Source: CAYRQF01 sp964615845 (GTDB lineage: Bacteria > Patescibacteriota > Minisyncoccia > Phycocordibacterales > CSBR16-119). From it: a DNA stretch of 45,223 nt. This document shows positions 22,386-30,250 of this stretch, piece by piece. The stretch lies in assembly GCA_964615845.1 (NCBI GenBank), contig CAZTRC010000004.1, positions 1 through 45,223 of the forward strand, written 5' to 3'. The translations under genes and the position numbers were made by a program. Numbering within the stretch: the stretch's first letter is position 1; every line of letters starts with the position of its first letter. Under the pieces are notes generated by a model. That model was not told the origin of the DNA and searched no databases. It saw only the letters and a program-made list of their open reading frames with translations.

Positions 22386-23822
22386 ATGAATTTAAAAGAC
22401 CTGATCAAAAATATCGAAGTGGTAAAGATTGTCGGTCCGGAAAATACCGAGATCCAAAAGCTTTGTCTTGATTCACGAGAGATTGCTCCTGGCGCGATGT
22501 TTTTCGCGGTTTCAGGGACAAAGACCGACGGATATAATTTTATCGATGGAGCCATTGAAAAAGGTGCGACAGTAATCATTTCTGAGAGACCGCCTACGAA
22601 TATACGAGAAGGAATCACTTACGTCGAAGTCAAAAATACCAATGCTGTCGTCGGACCTATAGCTCGCGATTTTTTTGGCAATGACTATTCTAAAATAAAA
22701 GTTGTCGGTGTGACTGGTACGAACGGCAAGACGACGATCGCTACTATGCTTTACCAGTTGTTTACTTCTCTTGGTTACAAATGCGGATTGCTTTCGACTG
22801 TTGAAAATATTATCGGCGAAACTATTATTCCAGCAACACACACCACTGGTGACGCAATTCAGATTCAAGAAAATATTTCAAAAATGGTAGATTATGGCTG
22901 TGAGTACTGCTTCATGGAAGTGAGTTCACATGCAATTGACCAAAAAAGAATTTCCGGAATTGGTTTTGTCGGCGGGATTTTCACCAACTTGACCCAGGAC
23001 CATCTTGATTATCACGGGACGATGGAAGACTACGCCGAGGCAAAAAAAGCATTTTTCGATAATCTACCTCAAACGGCTTTTGCCCTGACCAACTTGGATG
23101 ATCCTCATGGTGAATTCATGATCAAAGATTCGCCAGCGGCGCCGAGGACTTACGCCGAGGGCAGGGGAGATTTTGATTTCGTCATAAAAGAATCAACATC
23201 CGCCGGACTAAAAATTTCTATAAAAGATACGGAAATCACTTCTTCGCTTGTCGGGAAATTCAACGCTTATAATTTGACGGCAGTATTTGCAGCCGCAACT
23301 CTTCTTGATGAGCCCAAAGAAAAAGTGGTAGAAATCCTCCATAGTCTCACTGGTGTGCGCGGACGCATGGATAAGATTATCGGCAAGAAAAATATTATCG
23401 CTCTAGTTGATTATTCGCATACGCCAGACGCGCTCGAAAATGCGCTAGAGACGGTGAGAGGTTTCAAGGGCGAAGGTAAAGTCATTACGGTCTTCGGCGC
23501 TGGTGGCGATAGGGACAAAACCAAAAGACCAATCATGGGTGAAGTTGCTTTTCGACTTTCAGATTTTATTATTGTCACATCTGACAATCCGCGAAGCGAA
23601 AATCCAGAAAGTATAATCGCAGATATTTTGGCTGGAATTCCTGATACGCAAGGTCGAACCTTGAGTATCATTGATCGAAAAGAAGCAATAAAAAAAGCGG
23701 TCGAACTTGCAAAACCAGGCGATATAATTCTCGTCGCTGGCAAAGGCCACGAAGATTATCAAGAGGTCAGAGGCGTCAAAACGCATTTTTCTGACAGGGA
23801 AGTTTTGGAAGAACTATTATGA
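22386..23822 (+). CDS. murE: UDP-MurNAc-tripeptide synthetase, predicted diaminopimelate-adding
   Basis: The 478-residue Mur ligase adds the third amino acid. It has the ATP loop VTGTNGKTTIA, EVSSHAIDQKR, the carbamylated-Lys region DYHGTMEDYAEAKKAFF, RGRMDKI, and DNPRSENP. The DNPR-x-E box is the signature of meso-diaminopimelate-type MurE, so a DAP-type peptidoglycan is predicted. An in-frame palindrome at 23642-23670 adds PDTQGRTLSI in the variable stretch between ADILAGI and the helix with EAIKKAVELA. It shares ATGA with murD. Confidence 0.95.
   Translation: MNLKDLIKNIEVVKIVGPENTEIQKLCLDSREIAPGAMFFAVSGTKTDGYNFIDGAIEKGATVIISERPPTNIREGITYVEVKNTNAVVGPIARDFFGNDYSKIKVVGVTGTNGKTTIATMLYQLFTSLGYKCGLLSTVENIIGETIIPATHTTGDAIQIQENISKMVDYGCEYCFMEVSSHAIDQKRISGIGFVGGIFTNLTQDHLDYHGTMEDYAEAKKAFFDNLPQTAFALTNLDDPHGEFMIKDSPAAPRTYAEGRGDFDFVIKESTSAGLKISIKDTEITSSLVGKFNAYNLTAVFAAATLLDEPKEKVVEILHSLTGVRGRMDKIIGKKNIIALVDYSHTPDALENALETVRGFKGEGKVITVFGAGGDRDKTKRPIMGEVAFRLSDFIIVTSDNPRSENPESIIADILAGIPDTQGRTLSIIDRKEAIKKAVELAKPGDIILVAGKGHEDYQEVRGVKTHFSDREVLEELL
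23642..23670. repeat. In-frame palindrome in murE (TQGRTL type)
   Basis: A 13-bp stem with one mismatch around cga: tgatacgcaaggt, cga, accttgagtatca. It reads DTQGRTLSI in MurE and DTQGSTLRI on the other strand. Its right half (accttgagtatcat) is identical to valS 3491-3504. Confidence 0.88.
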
Positions 23823-25144
23823 CAAATAATTTTCGAGAATTTTTAAAAGACAAACGTGTGACCGTCATGGGTCTCGGGCTTCTCGGTCGTGGCCTGAACG
23901 ATGTGAAGTTTTTGTCCAAATATTGTGCCGAAGTTTTGGTCACAGACTTGAAATCAGATGAAGAATTAAAAACCTCGCTCGAAGAAATTAAAGATTTAAA
24001 AAATATCACTTTAGTCCTTGGTGAACATCGTTTGACCGATTTTGAAAACCGAGACTTTATTCTCAAGGCTGCTGGCGTTCCACTCGACTCTCTATATATA
24101 GAACACGCCAATAAAAGTAATGTGCCAGTCTACATGGATGAGGCACTTTTTGTGATACTCTCGCCAGAAATTACGACCATTGGCGTAACTGGTACGCGTG
24201 GCAAGACCACAACCACGATGATGATCGAAGCAGTTTTGCAAAATTCAGGGAAGCGATATTTACTCGGTGGAAATATCCGCGGTACGGCCACACTTCCACT
24301 TTTGGAAACGGTTCGTGCCGGTGACATCGTGCTTATGGAATTGTCTTCTTGGCAACTTCAAGGATTTGGCGACTTGGGAATCAGTCCAAACATTGCCGTG
24401 TTTACAAATTTCTACGATGATCATCTCAACTATTACAATAACGATCGGAATGCCTATTTTGCCGACAAGGCTTTCATTTACAAAAATCAAACAAGGGAAG
24501 ACTTTCTTGTATTTGGTTCGGAAATTCCTGAAAACTTTAAATCAGAAATAAATGTGGCTCTATCGGAGAAGTTTGAAATTTCTAAATCGGATTTACCATC
24601 GGACTGGAACTTGAAAATCCCAGGCGAACATAATCGGTCCAATGCCGCGCTCGCCGTAAAGACCGCACAATTACTTGGAATTGAAAATAGAGAAATGAAA
24701 AATTCTCTAGAAAATTTCTCTGGTGTTTCCGGTAGGCTTGAACTCGTGCGAGTTTATAATGATGTTTCTATTTACAATGATACGACCGCGACAACACCTG
24801 TTGCGACAATCAATGCCATTAACGCTCTTTATGTTCCGGGTAAAAATCTAATTTTGATTATGGGTGGCGCGGACAAAAAATTAGCGATGGACGAGCTCTT
24901 TCCTGTTCTCAAGGAAAAGGTTTCAAAGATTGTGCTCTTGCCTGGCACGGGAACGGATTTGGTGAAAAATTTAGTTGGCGAGCGTGTGCTTGTTTCTGAT
25001 ATGAAAGAGGCCGTCGCGGAAGCTATTAAAAACGCTATCCCAAGTGATACTATAGTTATGTCGCCGGCATTTGCCTCATTCGGACTATTTAAAAATGAAT
25101 TTGACCGAGGTGATCAGTTCGATGCGATAGTAAAGTCTCTATGA
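23819..25144 (+). CDS. murD: UDP-N-acetylmuramoylalanine--D-glutamate ligase
   Basis: The 441-residue Mur ligase adds D-Glu. It has an N-terminal Rossmann-like UDP-binding part (VTVMGLGLLGRGLND), the ATP loop GVTGTRGKTTTTMMI, ELSSWQLQGFGDLGISP, the FYDDHLNYYNN block, IPGEHNRSNAALAV, and the C-terminal VSIYNDTTATTPVAT and LILIMGGADK. All Mur ligase landmarks are present, with Arg replacing the more usual Asn in the loop (TRGKTT). It overlaps murE and murC by ATGA. Confidence 0.95.
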   Translation: MTNNFREFLKDKRVTVMGLGLLGRGLNDVKFLSKYCAEVLVTDLKSDEELKTSLEEIKDLKNITLVLGEHRLTDFENRDFILKAAGVPLDSLYIEHANKSNVPVYMDEALFVILSPEITTIGVTGTRGKTTTTMMIEAVLQNSGKRYLLGGNIRGTATLPLLETVRAGDIVLMELSSWQLQGFGDLGISPNIAVFTNFYDDHLNYYNNDRNAYFADKAFIYKNQTREDFLVFGSEIPENFKSEINVALSEKFEISKSDLPSDWNLKIPGEHNRSNAALAVKTAQLLGIENREMKNSLENFSGVSGRLELVRVYNDVSIYNDTTATTPVATINAINALYVPGKNLILIMGGADKKLAMDELFPVLKEKVSKIVLLPGTGTDLVKNLVGERVLVSDMKEAVAEAIKNAIPSDTIVMSPAFASFGLFKNEFDRGDQFDAIVKSL

Positions 25145-26439
25145 TAGAAAATTTCGATAATTTTAAACACGTGCATTTTATCGGCGTTGGCGGAATTGGT
25201 ATTTCGGCTGTCGCCAGAATGCTGTTGGGCGAGAGTAAAATTGTTTCTGGTTCTGACGAGAGTGTTTCAGCGGTTACCAAAAGTCTGGAAGCGTTAGGCG
25301 TTAGAATTTATGAAAAGCATGGAGCGCAGAACATTGATGAAGATGTAGATTTGATTATTTACACCATTGCGATTTCGGATGATAATGCCGAACTCGCACA
25401 AGCGAAAAGCCTAGGTGTCCCCGTCATCACTTATCCGCAATCACTCGAAATAATTTCCAAAAATAAGAAAACTATCGTCATTTCCGGTACGCACGGTAAA
25501 ACTACGACGACTTCGATGATTGCGACCGCGATGATTGAAAATGATTTTGATCCGACTGTTATCGTCGGTAGTATCTTGAAAGAATGGAACAGTAATTTCT
25601 TGCCGGGCAAAAGCGATTATTTCGTCGTCGAAGGCTGCGAATACAAAAGATCGTTTTTGAATTTACATCCGTATGGTCTTGTGATTACGAACATTGAAGC
25701 TGATCATCTCGATTACTACAAAGACTTGGCCGACATTAAGAGCGCTTTTCGAGAATTGGCTGAGCGCGTGCCGGTAGATGGTTTTATTGTTACAAATTTT
25801 GAAAATAATTCGGTGGCGGAAGTTGTCACAGGGCTCGCTTGTAAAATAATTGATTATAAAAAGGCGAACATCTCGGATGTGTCTTTGAAAATTCCCGGTG
25901 CACACAATGTTGAAAATGCTCAAGCGACTTACTCTGTACTCGAAGCTCTGGGTGCGAGGTCGGAAAACATTAAAAAAAGCTTAGAGAATTTTTCTGGAGT
26001 TTGGCGAAGGTTTGAGTACATTGGGGAAACCTCGAAAGGTACCGTGGTGTATGACGATTACGCCCATCATCCGACCGAAATCAAAGCTTTCCTCAAAGCT
26101 GCTAGGGAAACATTTTCGGACAAGAAAATCTTGGCGGTATTTCAGCCGCATTTGTTTTCTCGCACGAAAGATTTTTTAGAGGAATTCGCGCAATCGTTCG
26201 GTAACGCCGACGAAATTGTGATTTTACCAATTTACAAAGCGCGTGAAGTCGACACTGGTGAAATTTCTTCGCAAGATTTGGTGGATAAGATCACAGCACT
26301 CGGCCAAAATGCGCGATTGATCGAAGATTTCGCCAAAGCCAAAGATTACATTTTGAATAACAAAGACGAAAATTGGGTTGTAACGACAATTGGCGCAGGC
26401 GAGGCTAATCTCTTGGCCGAGCAGCTTGTACATATATGA
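25141..26439 (+). CDS. murC: UDP-N-acetylmuramate--L-alanine ligase
   Basis: The 432-residue Mur ligase adds L-Ala to UDP-MurNAc. It has the N-terminal VHFIGVGGIGISAVARMLL, the ATP loop VISGTHGKTTTTSMI (HGKTTT is typical of MurC), EGCEYKRSFL, ITNIEADHLDYYKD, IPGAHNVENAQATY, FSGVWRRFEYIGE, VYDDYAHHPTEIKAFL and FQPHLFSRTKDF. These are the full MurC set. The order here, E-D-C-F, differs from the common E-F-mraY-D-ftsW-murG-C order, and no mraY, ftsW or murG lies in the window. It overlaps murF by ATGA. Confidence 0.96.
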   Translation: MIENFDNFKHVHFIGVGGIGISAVARMLLGESKIVSGSDESVSAVTKSLEALGVRIYEKHGAQNIDEDVDLIIYTIAISDDNAELAQAKSLGVPVITYPQSLEIISKNKKTIVISGTHGKTTTTSMIATAMIENDFDPTVIVGSILKEWNSNFLPGKSDYFVVEGCEYKRSFLNLHPYGLVITNIEADHLDYYKDLADIKSAFRELAERVPVDGFIVTNFENNSVAEVVTGLACKIIDYKKANISDVSLKIPGAHNVENAQATYSVLEALGARSENIKKSLENFSGVWRRFEYIGETSKGTVVYDDYAHHPTEIKAFLKAARETFSDKKILAVFQPHLFSRTKDFLEEFAQSFGNADEIVILPIYKAREVDTGEISSQDLVDKITALGQNARLIEDFAKAKDYILNNKDENWVVTTIGAGEANLLAEQLVHI

Positions 26440-27701
26440 TACTCACAGAACTCTTTGCAATTTTTAGCGAGAAAAACCTTTCAATCTCGACGGATAGTCG
26501 AACGCTTAAACCCGGAGATATTTTTTGGGCACTCAAAGGAGATAATTTTGACGGCAATGAATTCGTCACGCAGGCACTTGATGACGGGGCTAGTTTTGTT
26601 GTGTCCGAGAATTCTGATATGCCGATGGACAAAGGTGTCTTTGCGCCGGATGCTTTGGCGGCTCTCCAAGAATTTGCGAAAATGCATCGTGATAATTTGC
26701 AAATTCCTATCATCGCTATCACCGGCTCTAACGGTAAGACGACGACCAAAGAACTCGCGAGGACTGTCCTTGCGAAGAAGTTTAAAGTCTTGGCGAGTCC
26801 ATCCTCGTTCAACAATCATGTCGGTGTGCCACTCACCATGCTCTCCATAAAACAGGAGCATGAGATTGCTGTCATCGAAATGGGGGACAATCACGAAGGC
26901 GAAATCAAAATGCTTTGTGAAATCGCTCGGCCAACGCATGGACTTATCACCAACATCGGTCGTGATCACATAGGTGAAGCTGGCGGTATGGAAGCGAATG
27001 TCCGCGCCAAGCTCGAACTTTATGAATATTTCAAAAATTCTGGTGGCGTAAATTTTCTAAACAGAAACGATGAGCAACTATTCTCTAATTCGCGCGAATT
27101 GGAGAATAGCGAATACGTTCCAGGAGAGATTGTAAACTCAGAGGATTTGCTTGTTTTGAAGATTGATAATAAAGAAATAAAAACTAAATTCGTGGGAGAA
27201 TACAATCTTTCGAATTTTCAAGCAGCGTTTACTGTTGGTAAATATTTTGAAGTTCCGGCAGAAGATATTGTTTCAGCGCTCGAAAATTACGAACCGACAA
27301 ATAATCGCTCGCAGAAAATTGCGACAGAGAAAAACATTATCATCATGGACGCTTACAACGCTAATCCCGATAGCATGAAGCTCGCTCTCGAAAATTTCGC
27401 CAAGATGAAATCAGATAAAAATAAAATTGTCATCTTGGGTGATATGTTTGAAATGGGGGCGTTTGCAGGAGAAGTTCACAAAGAAATCATGGCTCTGGCA
27501 AAAAGTCTAAACTTCGACCAAACATATTTTGCTGGTGCAGAATTCCACTCCATAGGCAAGGCCTATGGAGTAACTACTTTTGAAACGACAGATGATCTTA
27601 TCGAACACTTACGACAAAATAAAATAGAGGACTCGCTCGTCCTCATCAAAGGTTCGCGCGGGATGGCACTCGAAAAAATATTGAAGGAGAATATTTTGTA
27701 A
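26436..27701 (+). CDS. murF: UDP-MurNAc-tripeptide--D-alanyl-D-alanine ligase
   Basis: The 421-residue Mur ligase attaches D-Ala-D-Ala. It has the N-terminal DSRTLKPGDIFWALKGDNFDGNEF, the ATP loop AITGSNGKTTTKEL, EMGDNHEGEIKMLCEIA, ITNIGRDHIGEAG, the MurF-type NNRSQ, and the C-terminal MDAYNANPDSMKLALE and VILGDMFEMG. Two in-frame palindromes lie in the gene: 27078-27109, giving LFSNSRELENS right after INRNDEQ-type sequence, and 27547-27571, giving HSIGKAYGV. It ends the coupled mur cluster; 84 bases follow before mreB. Confidence 0.95.
   Translation: MILTELFAIFSEKNLSISTDSRTLKPGDIFWALKGDNFDGNEFVTQALDDGASFVVSENSDMPMDKGVFAPDALAALQEFAKMHRDNLQIPIIAITGSNGKTTTKELARTVLAKKFKVLASPSSFNNHVGVPLTMLSIKQEHEIAVIEMGDNHEGEIKMLCEIARPTHGLITNIGRDHIGEAGGMEANVRAKLELYEYFKNSGGVNFLNRNDEQLFSNSRELENSEYVPGEIVNSEDLLVLKIDNKEIKTKFVGEYNLSNFQAAFTVGKYFEVPAEDIVSALENYEPTNNRSQKIATEKNIIIMDAYNANPDSMKLALENFAKMKSDKNKIVILGDMFEMGAFAGEVHKEIMALAKSLNFDQTYFAGAEFHSIGKAYGVTTFETTDDLIEHLRQNKIEDSLVLIKGSRGMALEKILKENIL
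27078..27109. repeat. In-frame palindrome in murF (LFSNSRELENS)
   Basis: Two 16-base arms meet without a loop: ctattctctaattcgc and gcgaattggagaatag, with one mismatch (a G-T pair in RNA). Both strands encode LFSNSRELENS. It lies in a stretch of MurF that varies in length between species. Confidence 0.88.
27547..27571. repeat. In-frame palindrome in murF (HSIGKAYGV)
   Basis: A perfect 11-bp stem, actccataggc / gcctatggagt, with loop aag. It shares the word ccatagg with the intergenic palindrome at 29479. It could be a chance palindrome in ordinary coding sequence, but it is the second in this gene. Confidence 0.65.
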
Positions 27702-27767
27702 AGAAATCACAAACTCAATGATTTTTGTCAATATTTGTCAAGGTATTTCGCAACTATCCAAAAATGC

Positions 27768-27773
27768 TATACT
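27768..27773 (+). promoter_or_regulatory. Extended -10 box of mreB
   Basis: TGC-TATACT lies 12 bases before the mreB ATG (27786). No -35 element or Shine-Dalgarno sequence is convincing. Confidence 0.45.
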
Positions 27774-27785
27774 CCGATTACTCGC

Positions 27786-28799
27786 ATGAATTTTTTCTCT
27801 AAAAAAATCGGAGTGGATTTGGGCACGGCCAATATTTTGGTCTTTTTGCCGGGCAAGGGCGTGGTCCTAAACGAGCCGTCCGTCGTGGCCGTCTCAGAGC
27901 AGGACAACAAGATTCTAGCCATTGGTCAGGAAGCGAAGAACATGATTGGCCGCACACCCGACAACATCATCGCTTATCGCCCGATGAAAGACGGCGTCAT
28001 CGCAGACTACAGAGTGACAGAAGCGATGCTCAAGTACTTCATCCGTAAAGCCCTCGGCCCATTCTCCATCTGGAAGCCAGATGTCATGGTCTCGGTGCCA
28101 GCAGGCGTCACTTCGACCGAACGTCGTGCGGTGGTGGAAGCGACGATGAAAGCGGGCGCCAGGAATGCCTACATCGTCAAAGAGCCAATTTTGGCCGCCA
28201 TCGGCGCCGGGATTCCGATTTACGAAAGCCAGGGACACATGATTGTCGACATCGGCGGCGGGACGACAGACGCGGCGGTGATTTCGCTTGGTGGCATCGT
28301 GGCATCGAACTCTGTCAAAGTCGCGGGTGACAAAATCGATGCGGCTATCGCAGACTACATCAAGAAAACTTTCAACCTCGCTATCGGTGACAGGACTGCT
28401 GAACAAGTGAAAATTAAAATCGGTAGCGCTATCCCGATGGAAGAGCCGCTCGTCGCGACGATCAAGGGGCGTGATTTTGTCCAAGGCCTGCCTCGCACGG
28501 CCCAAGTCTCGACGAATGAGATCGTCAAGGCCATCGACAAAGAACTCCGCGCTATCATCAAAGCCATCAAAGATGTCTTACAAGAAACTCCGCCAGAACT
28601 CGCATCTGATATAATTGATCAAGGCATCATCCTGACCGGAGGCTCGTCGCTCCTCCGCAATCTCCCCGAACTCGTGTATCAAAAGACCGGCGTCAAGGCG
28701 CGCGTCGCCGATGAACCCCTCTACTGCGTTGTCCGCGGCACAGGAGTTGCCCTCGACCACCTCGACACTTATAAACGCTCAATTATTTCGAAACGTTAA
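27786..28799 (+). CDS. mreB: Rod shape-determining protein MreB
   Basis: The 337-residue bacterial actin guides wall synthesis along the cell body. It shows phosphate 1 KIGVDLGTANILVFL, VSVPAGVTSTERRAVVEATMKAGA, the connecting KEPILAAIGAGIPI, phosphate 2 MIVDIGGGTTDAAVISLG, and adenosine-binding ILTGGSSLLRNLPEL. The frame extends upstream to a TTG at 27735, but MNFFSKKIGVDLG is the family start and sits behind TATACT. It follows the mur operon but has its own promoter. Its TAA is part of the TAAAAT box of the next gene. Confidence 0.97.
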   Translation: MNFFSKKIGVDLGTANILVFLPGKGVVLNEPSVVAVSEQDNKILAIGQEAKNMIGRTPDNIIAYRPMKDGVIADYRVTEAMLKYFIRKALGPFSIWKPDVMVSVPAGVTSTERRAVVEATMKAGARNAYIVKEPILAAIGAGIPIYESQGHMIVDIGGGTTDAAVISLGGIVASNSVKVAGDKIDAAIADYIKKTFNLAIGDRTAEQVKIKIGSAIPMEEPLVATIKGRDFVQGLPRTAQVSTNEIVKAIDKELRAIIKAIKDVLQETPPELASDIIDQGIILTGGSSLLRNLPELVYQKTGVKARVADEPLYCVVRGTGVALDHLDTYKRSIISKR

Positions 28800-28802
28800 A
28801 AT
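28797..28802 (+). promoter_or_regulatory. -10 box of holB overlapping the mreB stop codon
   Basis: TAAAAT begins with the mreB TAA and is followed by six bases (aacaaa) and the holB ATG. Confidence 0.4.
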
Positions 28803-28808
28803 AACAAA

Positions 28809-29474
28809 ATGCTCGAGTCTCTCAAAAACGGTTTAACTCATCACGCATATCTTTTGGAGGGTGATATCGAGCCGTCTTACGAAGAGCTTTTGAAATCTCT
28901 CGCGATCCTCGAAGTCGGCGTCCTAGGGAATCCCGATCTCTTCATCAAGGATTATGAAAATCTCCTTATAGATGATGTGCGCGAGATCAAAGATTTCGAA
29001 TCTGAAAGTCGAGCGAACAAAAATGGTCACAAAATAATTATTTTGAAAACGCGGATGTTTTCGTATCCCGCGCAGAACGCTTTGCTCAAAGTTTTCGAAG
29101 AGCCGCGACCAGGTGTCGTCTTCTTCCTCATCATGCCTGACGCGACGAAACTTTTCCCGACGCTTCGCTCCAGACTTATGTCTGTCACGGGGAGATTTGC
29201 GGCTGATGATGAGCTCAAGCGCCAAGCTATCGACTTCATCAAGTTTTCCAAAAAAGAGCGTCTCGACTTTATCAAGAAATTCACCGACATGGAATCGAAA
29301 GTCTTGCTCAAAGAAAAGACGATTAAATTTTTAAACTTTTTGGAAAAAGATTTGTCGGTTGGGGACTTCCCGGACAAAAAGAAAGTCGAAGACATTTACC
29401 TCGCCAAGAAATACATCGGCGACCAAGGCTCCTCGCCGAAAATCCTCCTCGAGCACCTAGCGGTGACAATTTAG
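28809..29474 (+). CDS. holB: DNA polymerase III delta' subunit-like protein
   Basis: The 221-residue protein resembles the clamp-loader delta' subunit: HHAYLLEGD near the start (family HAyLf.Gp), DVREIKDFESESRANKNGHKIIILKTRMF (family vdqiR......p...g.kv.ii.da), PAQNALLKVFEEPRPGVVFFLI (family aaNaLLKtLEEPp....fiL) and LFPTLRSRLMSV (sensor/SRC region). There is no Walker A motif, zinc site or long C-terminal domain. Loss of ATP binding is normal for delta', whose role in the loader is structural. It follows mreB after nine bases. Confidence 0.85.
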   Translation: MLESLKNGLTHHAYLLEGDIEPSYEELLKSLAILEVGVLGNPDLFIKDYENLLIDDVREIKDFESESRANKNGHKIIILKTRMFSYPAQNALLKVFEEPRPGVVFFLIMPDATKLFPTLRSRLMSVTGRFAADDELKRQAIDFIKFSKKERLDFIKKFTDMESKVLLKEKTIKFLNFLEKDLSVGDFPDKKKVEDIYLAKKYIGDQGSSPKILLEHLAVTI

Positions 29475-29478
29475 AAAC

Positions 29479-29514
29479 CATAGGACAGACCTGTGTACAT
29501 AGGTCTGTCCTATG
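29479..29514. repeat. Intergenic palindrome with a 14-bp stem
   Basis: Arms cataggacagacct and aggtctgtcctatg are perfect complements with an eight-base loop. No T-run follows, so it does not look like a terminator. The right half and flanking bases (29497-29515) are identical to valS 2847-2865. Confidence 0.85.
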
Positions 29515-29565
29515 TGGACCTAGCCGTGATGATTTAGAGTTTATTAACACAATATTTTAGAGGCC

Positions 29566-29593
29566 TTGACAAGGCTTGAGTGGTGGTTATAAT
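29566..29593 (+). promoter_or_regulatory. Near-consensus promoter of the secreted orphan gene
   Basis: TTGACA (29566-29571), a 16-base spacer and TATAAT (29588-29593). Both boxes are perfect, making this the strongest sigma-70-type promoter in the window. About 50 bases of leader follow. Confidence 0.8.
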
Positions 29594-29649
29594 ACTTTTC
29601 GAAGCGTCCGTTGTGGCAACTTTGTTGCAACGAAAAAACGCGAGATATC

Positions 29650-30123
29650 ATGAAAATGACCTTGGTGGCTTTGGCCATCGCAGCGGCGACCGCTACAACC
29701 GCGAGTCCGCCGGTCTCGAACCACGAAGTATTGCAGAACTACGTGAACACCATCGCCAGTGCGCCCGCAGCAACCGCAGAGGCCTGGGTGCTCCAGAAGA
29801 AGCACATCGCCGCAGGCGACATGCTCATGGACGTCGACAGCTATGGCTACCTCCTGATGGTCGCGGATGATCATCCGGTGAGCTACGTGAGCTTCGACCC
29901 TTTGTGCATTTGCTACGTGAACAACGATTTCGACAAGGAGCATCCTGTGGTGACCGCGAGCAGCGGCCTGTATCATCAAAGCCCATATCGTGAGAGCACA
30001 AAGGCCGCCTTCGGCATCAGCATCTCCGGCAAGTTGATGATCGGCCCCGCCGACCGCACCTGCGTACCCTGCGTGCCGCACCTGGCGCACCAAGCATTAC
30101 CCTGGCGCACCGGCTTCGCGTGA
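29650..30123 (+). CDS. Orphan protein with signal-peptide-like start, single-gene cassette
   Basis: The 157-residue product begins MKMTLVALAIAAATATTASPPVS, which looks like an export signal with possible cleavage after TAS. The mature part has no recognised family: NHEVLQNYVNTIASAPAATAEAW, a predicted strand-rich middle (DVDSYGYLLMVADDHPVSYVSFDPLCICYVNN), and a Cys-Pro-rich end (TCVPCVPHLAHQ). Four Cys residues in the mature part could form disulfides. The codons are more G+C-rich than in neighbouring genes. A perfect promoter and a perfect terminator bracket it. It may be a foreign gene. The plus-strand frame beginning at 29580 overlaps it and lacks a good start, so this frame is preferred. 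Confidence 0.55.
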   Translation: MKMTLVALAIAAATATTASPPVSNHEVLQNYVNTIASAPAATAEAWVLQKKHIAAGDMLMDVDSYGYLLMVADDHPVSYVSFDPLCICYVNNDFDKEHPVVTASSGLYHQSPYRESTKAAFGISISGKLMIGPADRTCVPCVPHLAHQALPWRTGFA

Positions 30124-30185
30124 AGGACGTGAGCGGCCTGGAAAGCTTAAAACGCGAACAAGGAGCTTATCCTTGCTGCCACATG

Positions 30186-30220
30186 GAACCCCTGGCTTCG
30201 GCCAGGGGTTCTTCTTTTTT
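30186..30220 (+). terminator. Strong terminator of the secreted orphan gene
   Basis: An 11-bp stem GAACCCCTGGC/GCCAGGGGTTC with a ttcg tetraloop is followed by ttctttttt. Confidence 0.92.
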
Positions 30221-30237
30221 AAAATCATTTTTTCTGC

Positions 30238-30243
30238 TAGAAT
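30238..30243 (+). promoter_or_regulatory. -10 box of frr, leaderless spacing
   Basis: TGC-TAGAAT (extended -10 form) is followed by seven bases (tactttt) and the frr ATG. Confidence 0.5.
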
Positions 30244-30250
30244 TACTTTT

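Noticed and set aside
27735..27785. TTG start giving a longer MreB
   Set aside because: It would place the -10 box inside the gene and add residues not found in the family.
29479..29514. Terminator of holB
   Set aside because: The stem is strong but no T-run follows on either strand, and half of it recurs in valS, so it is listed as a repeat.
29580..29870. Overlapping plus-strand frame of 96 codons across the secreted orphan gene
   Set aside because: Its start lies within the -10/-35 region of the promoter, and the frame at 29650 has the signal peptide and reaches nearly to the terminator.
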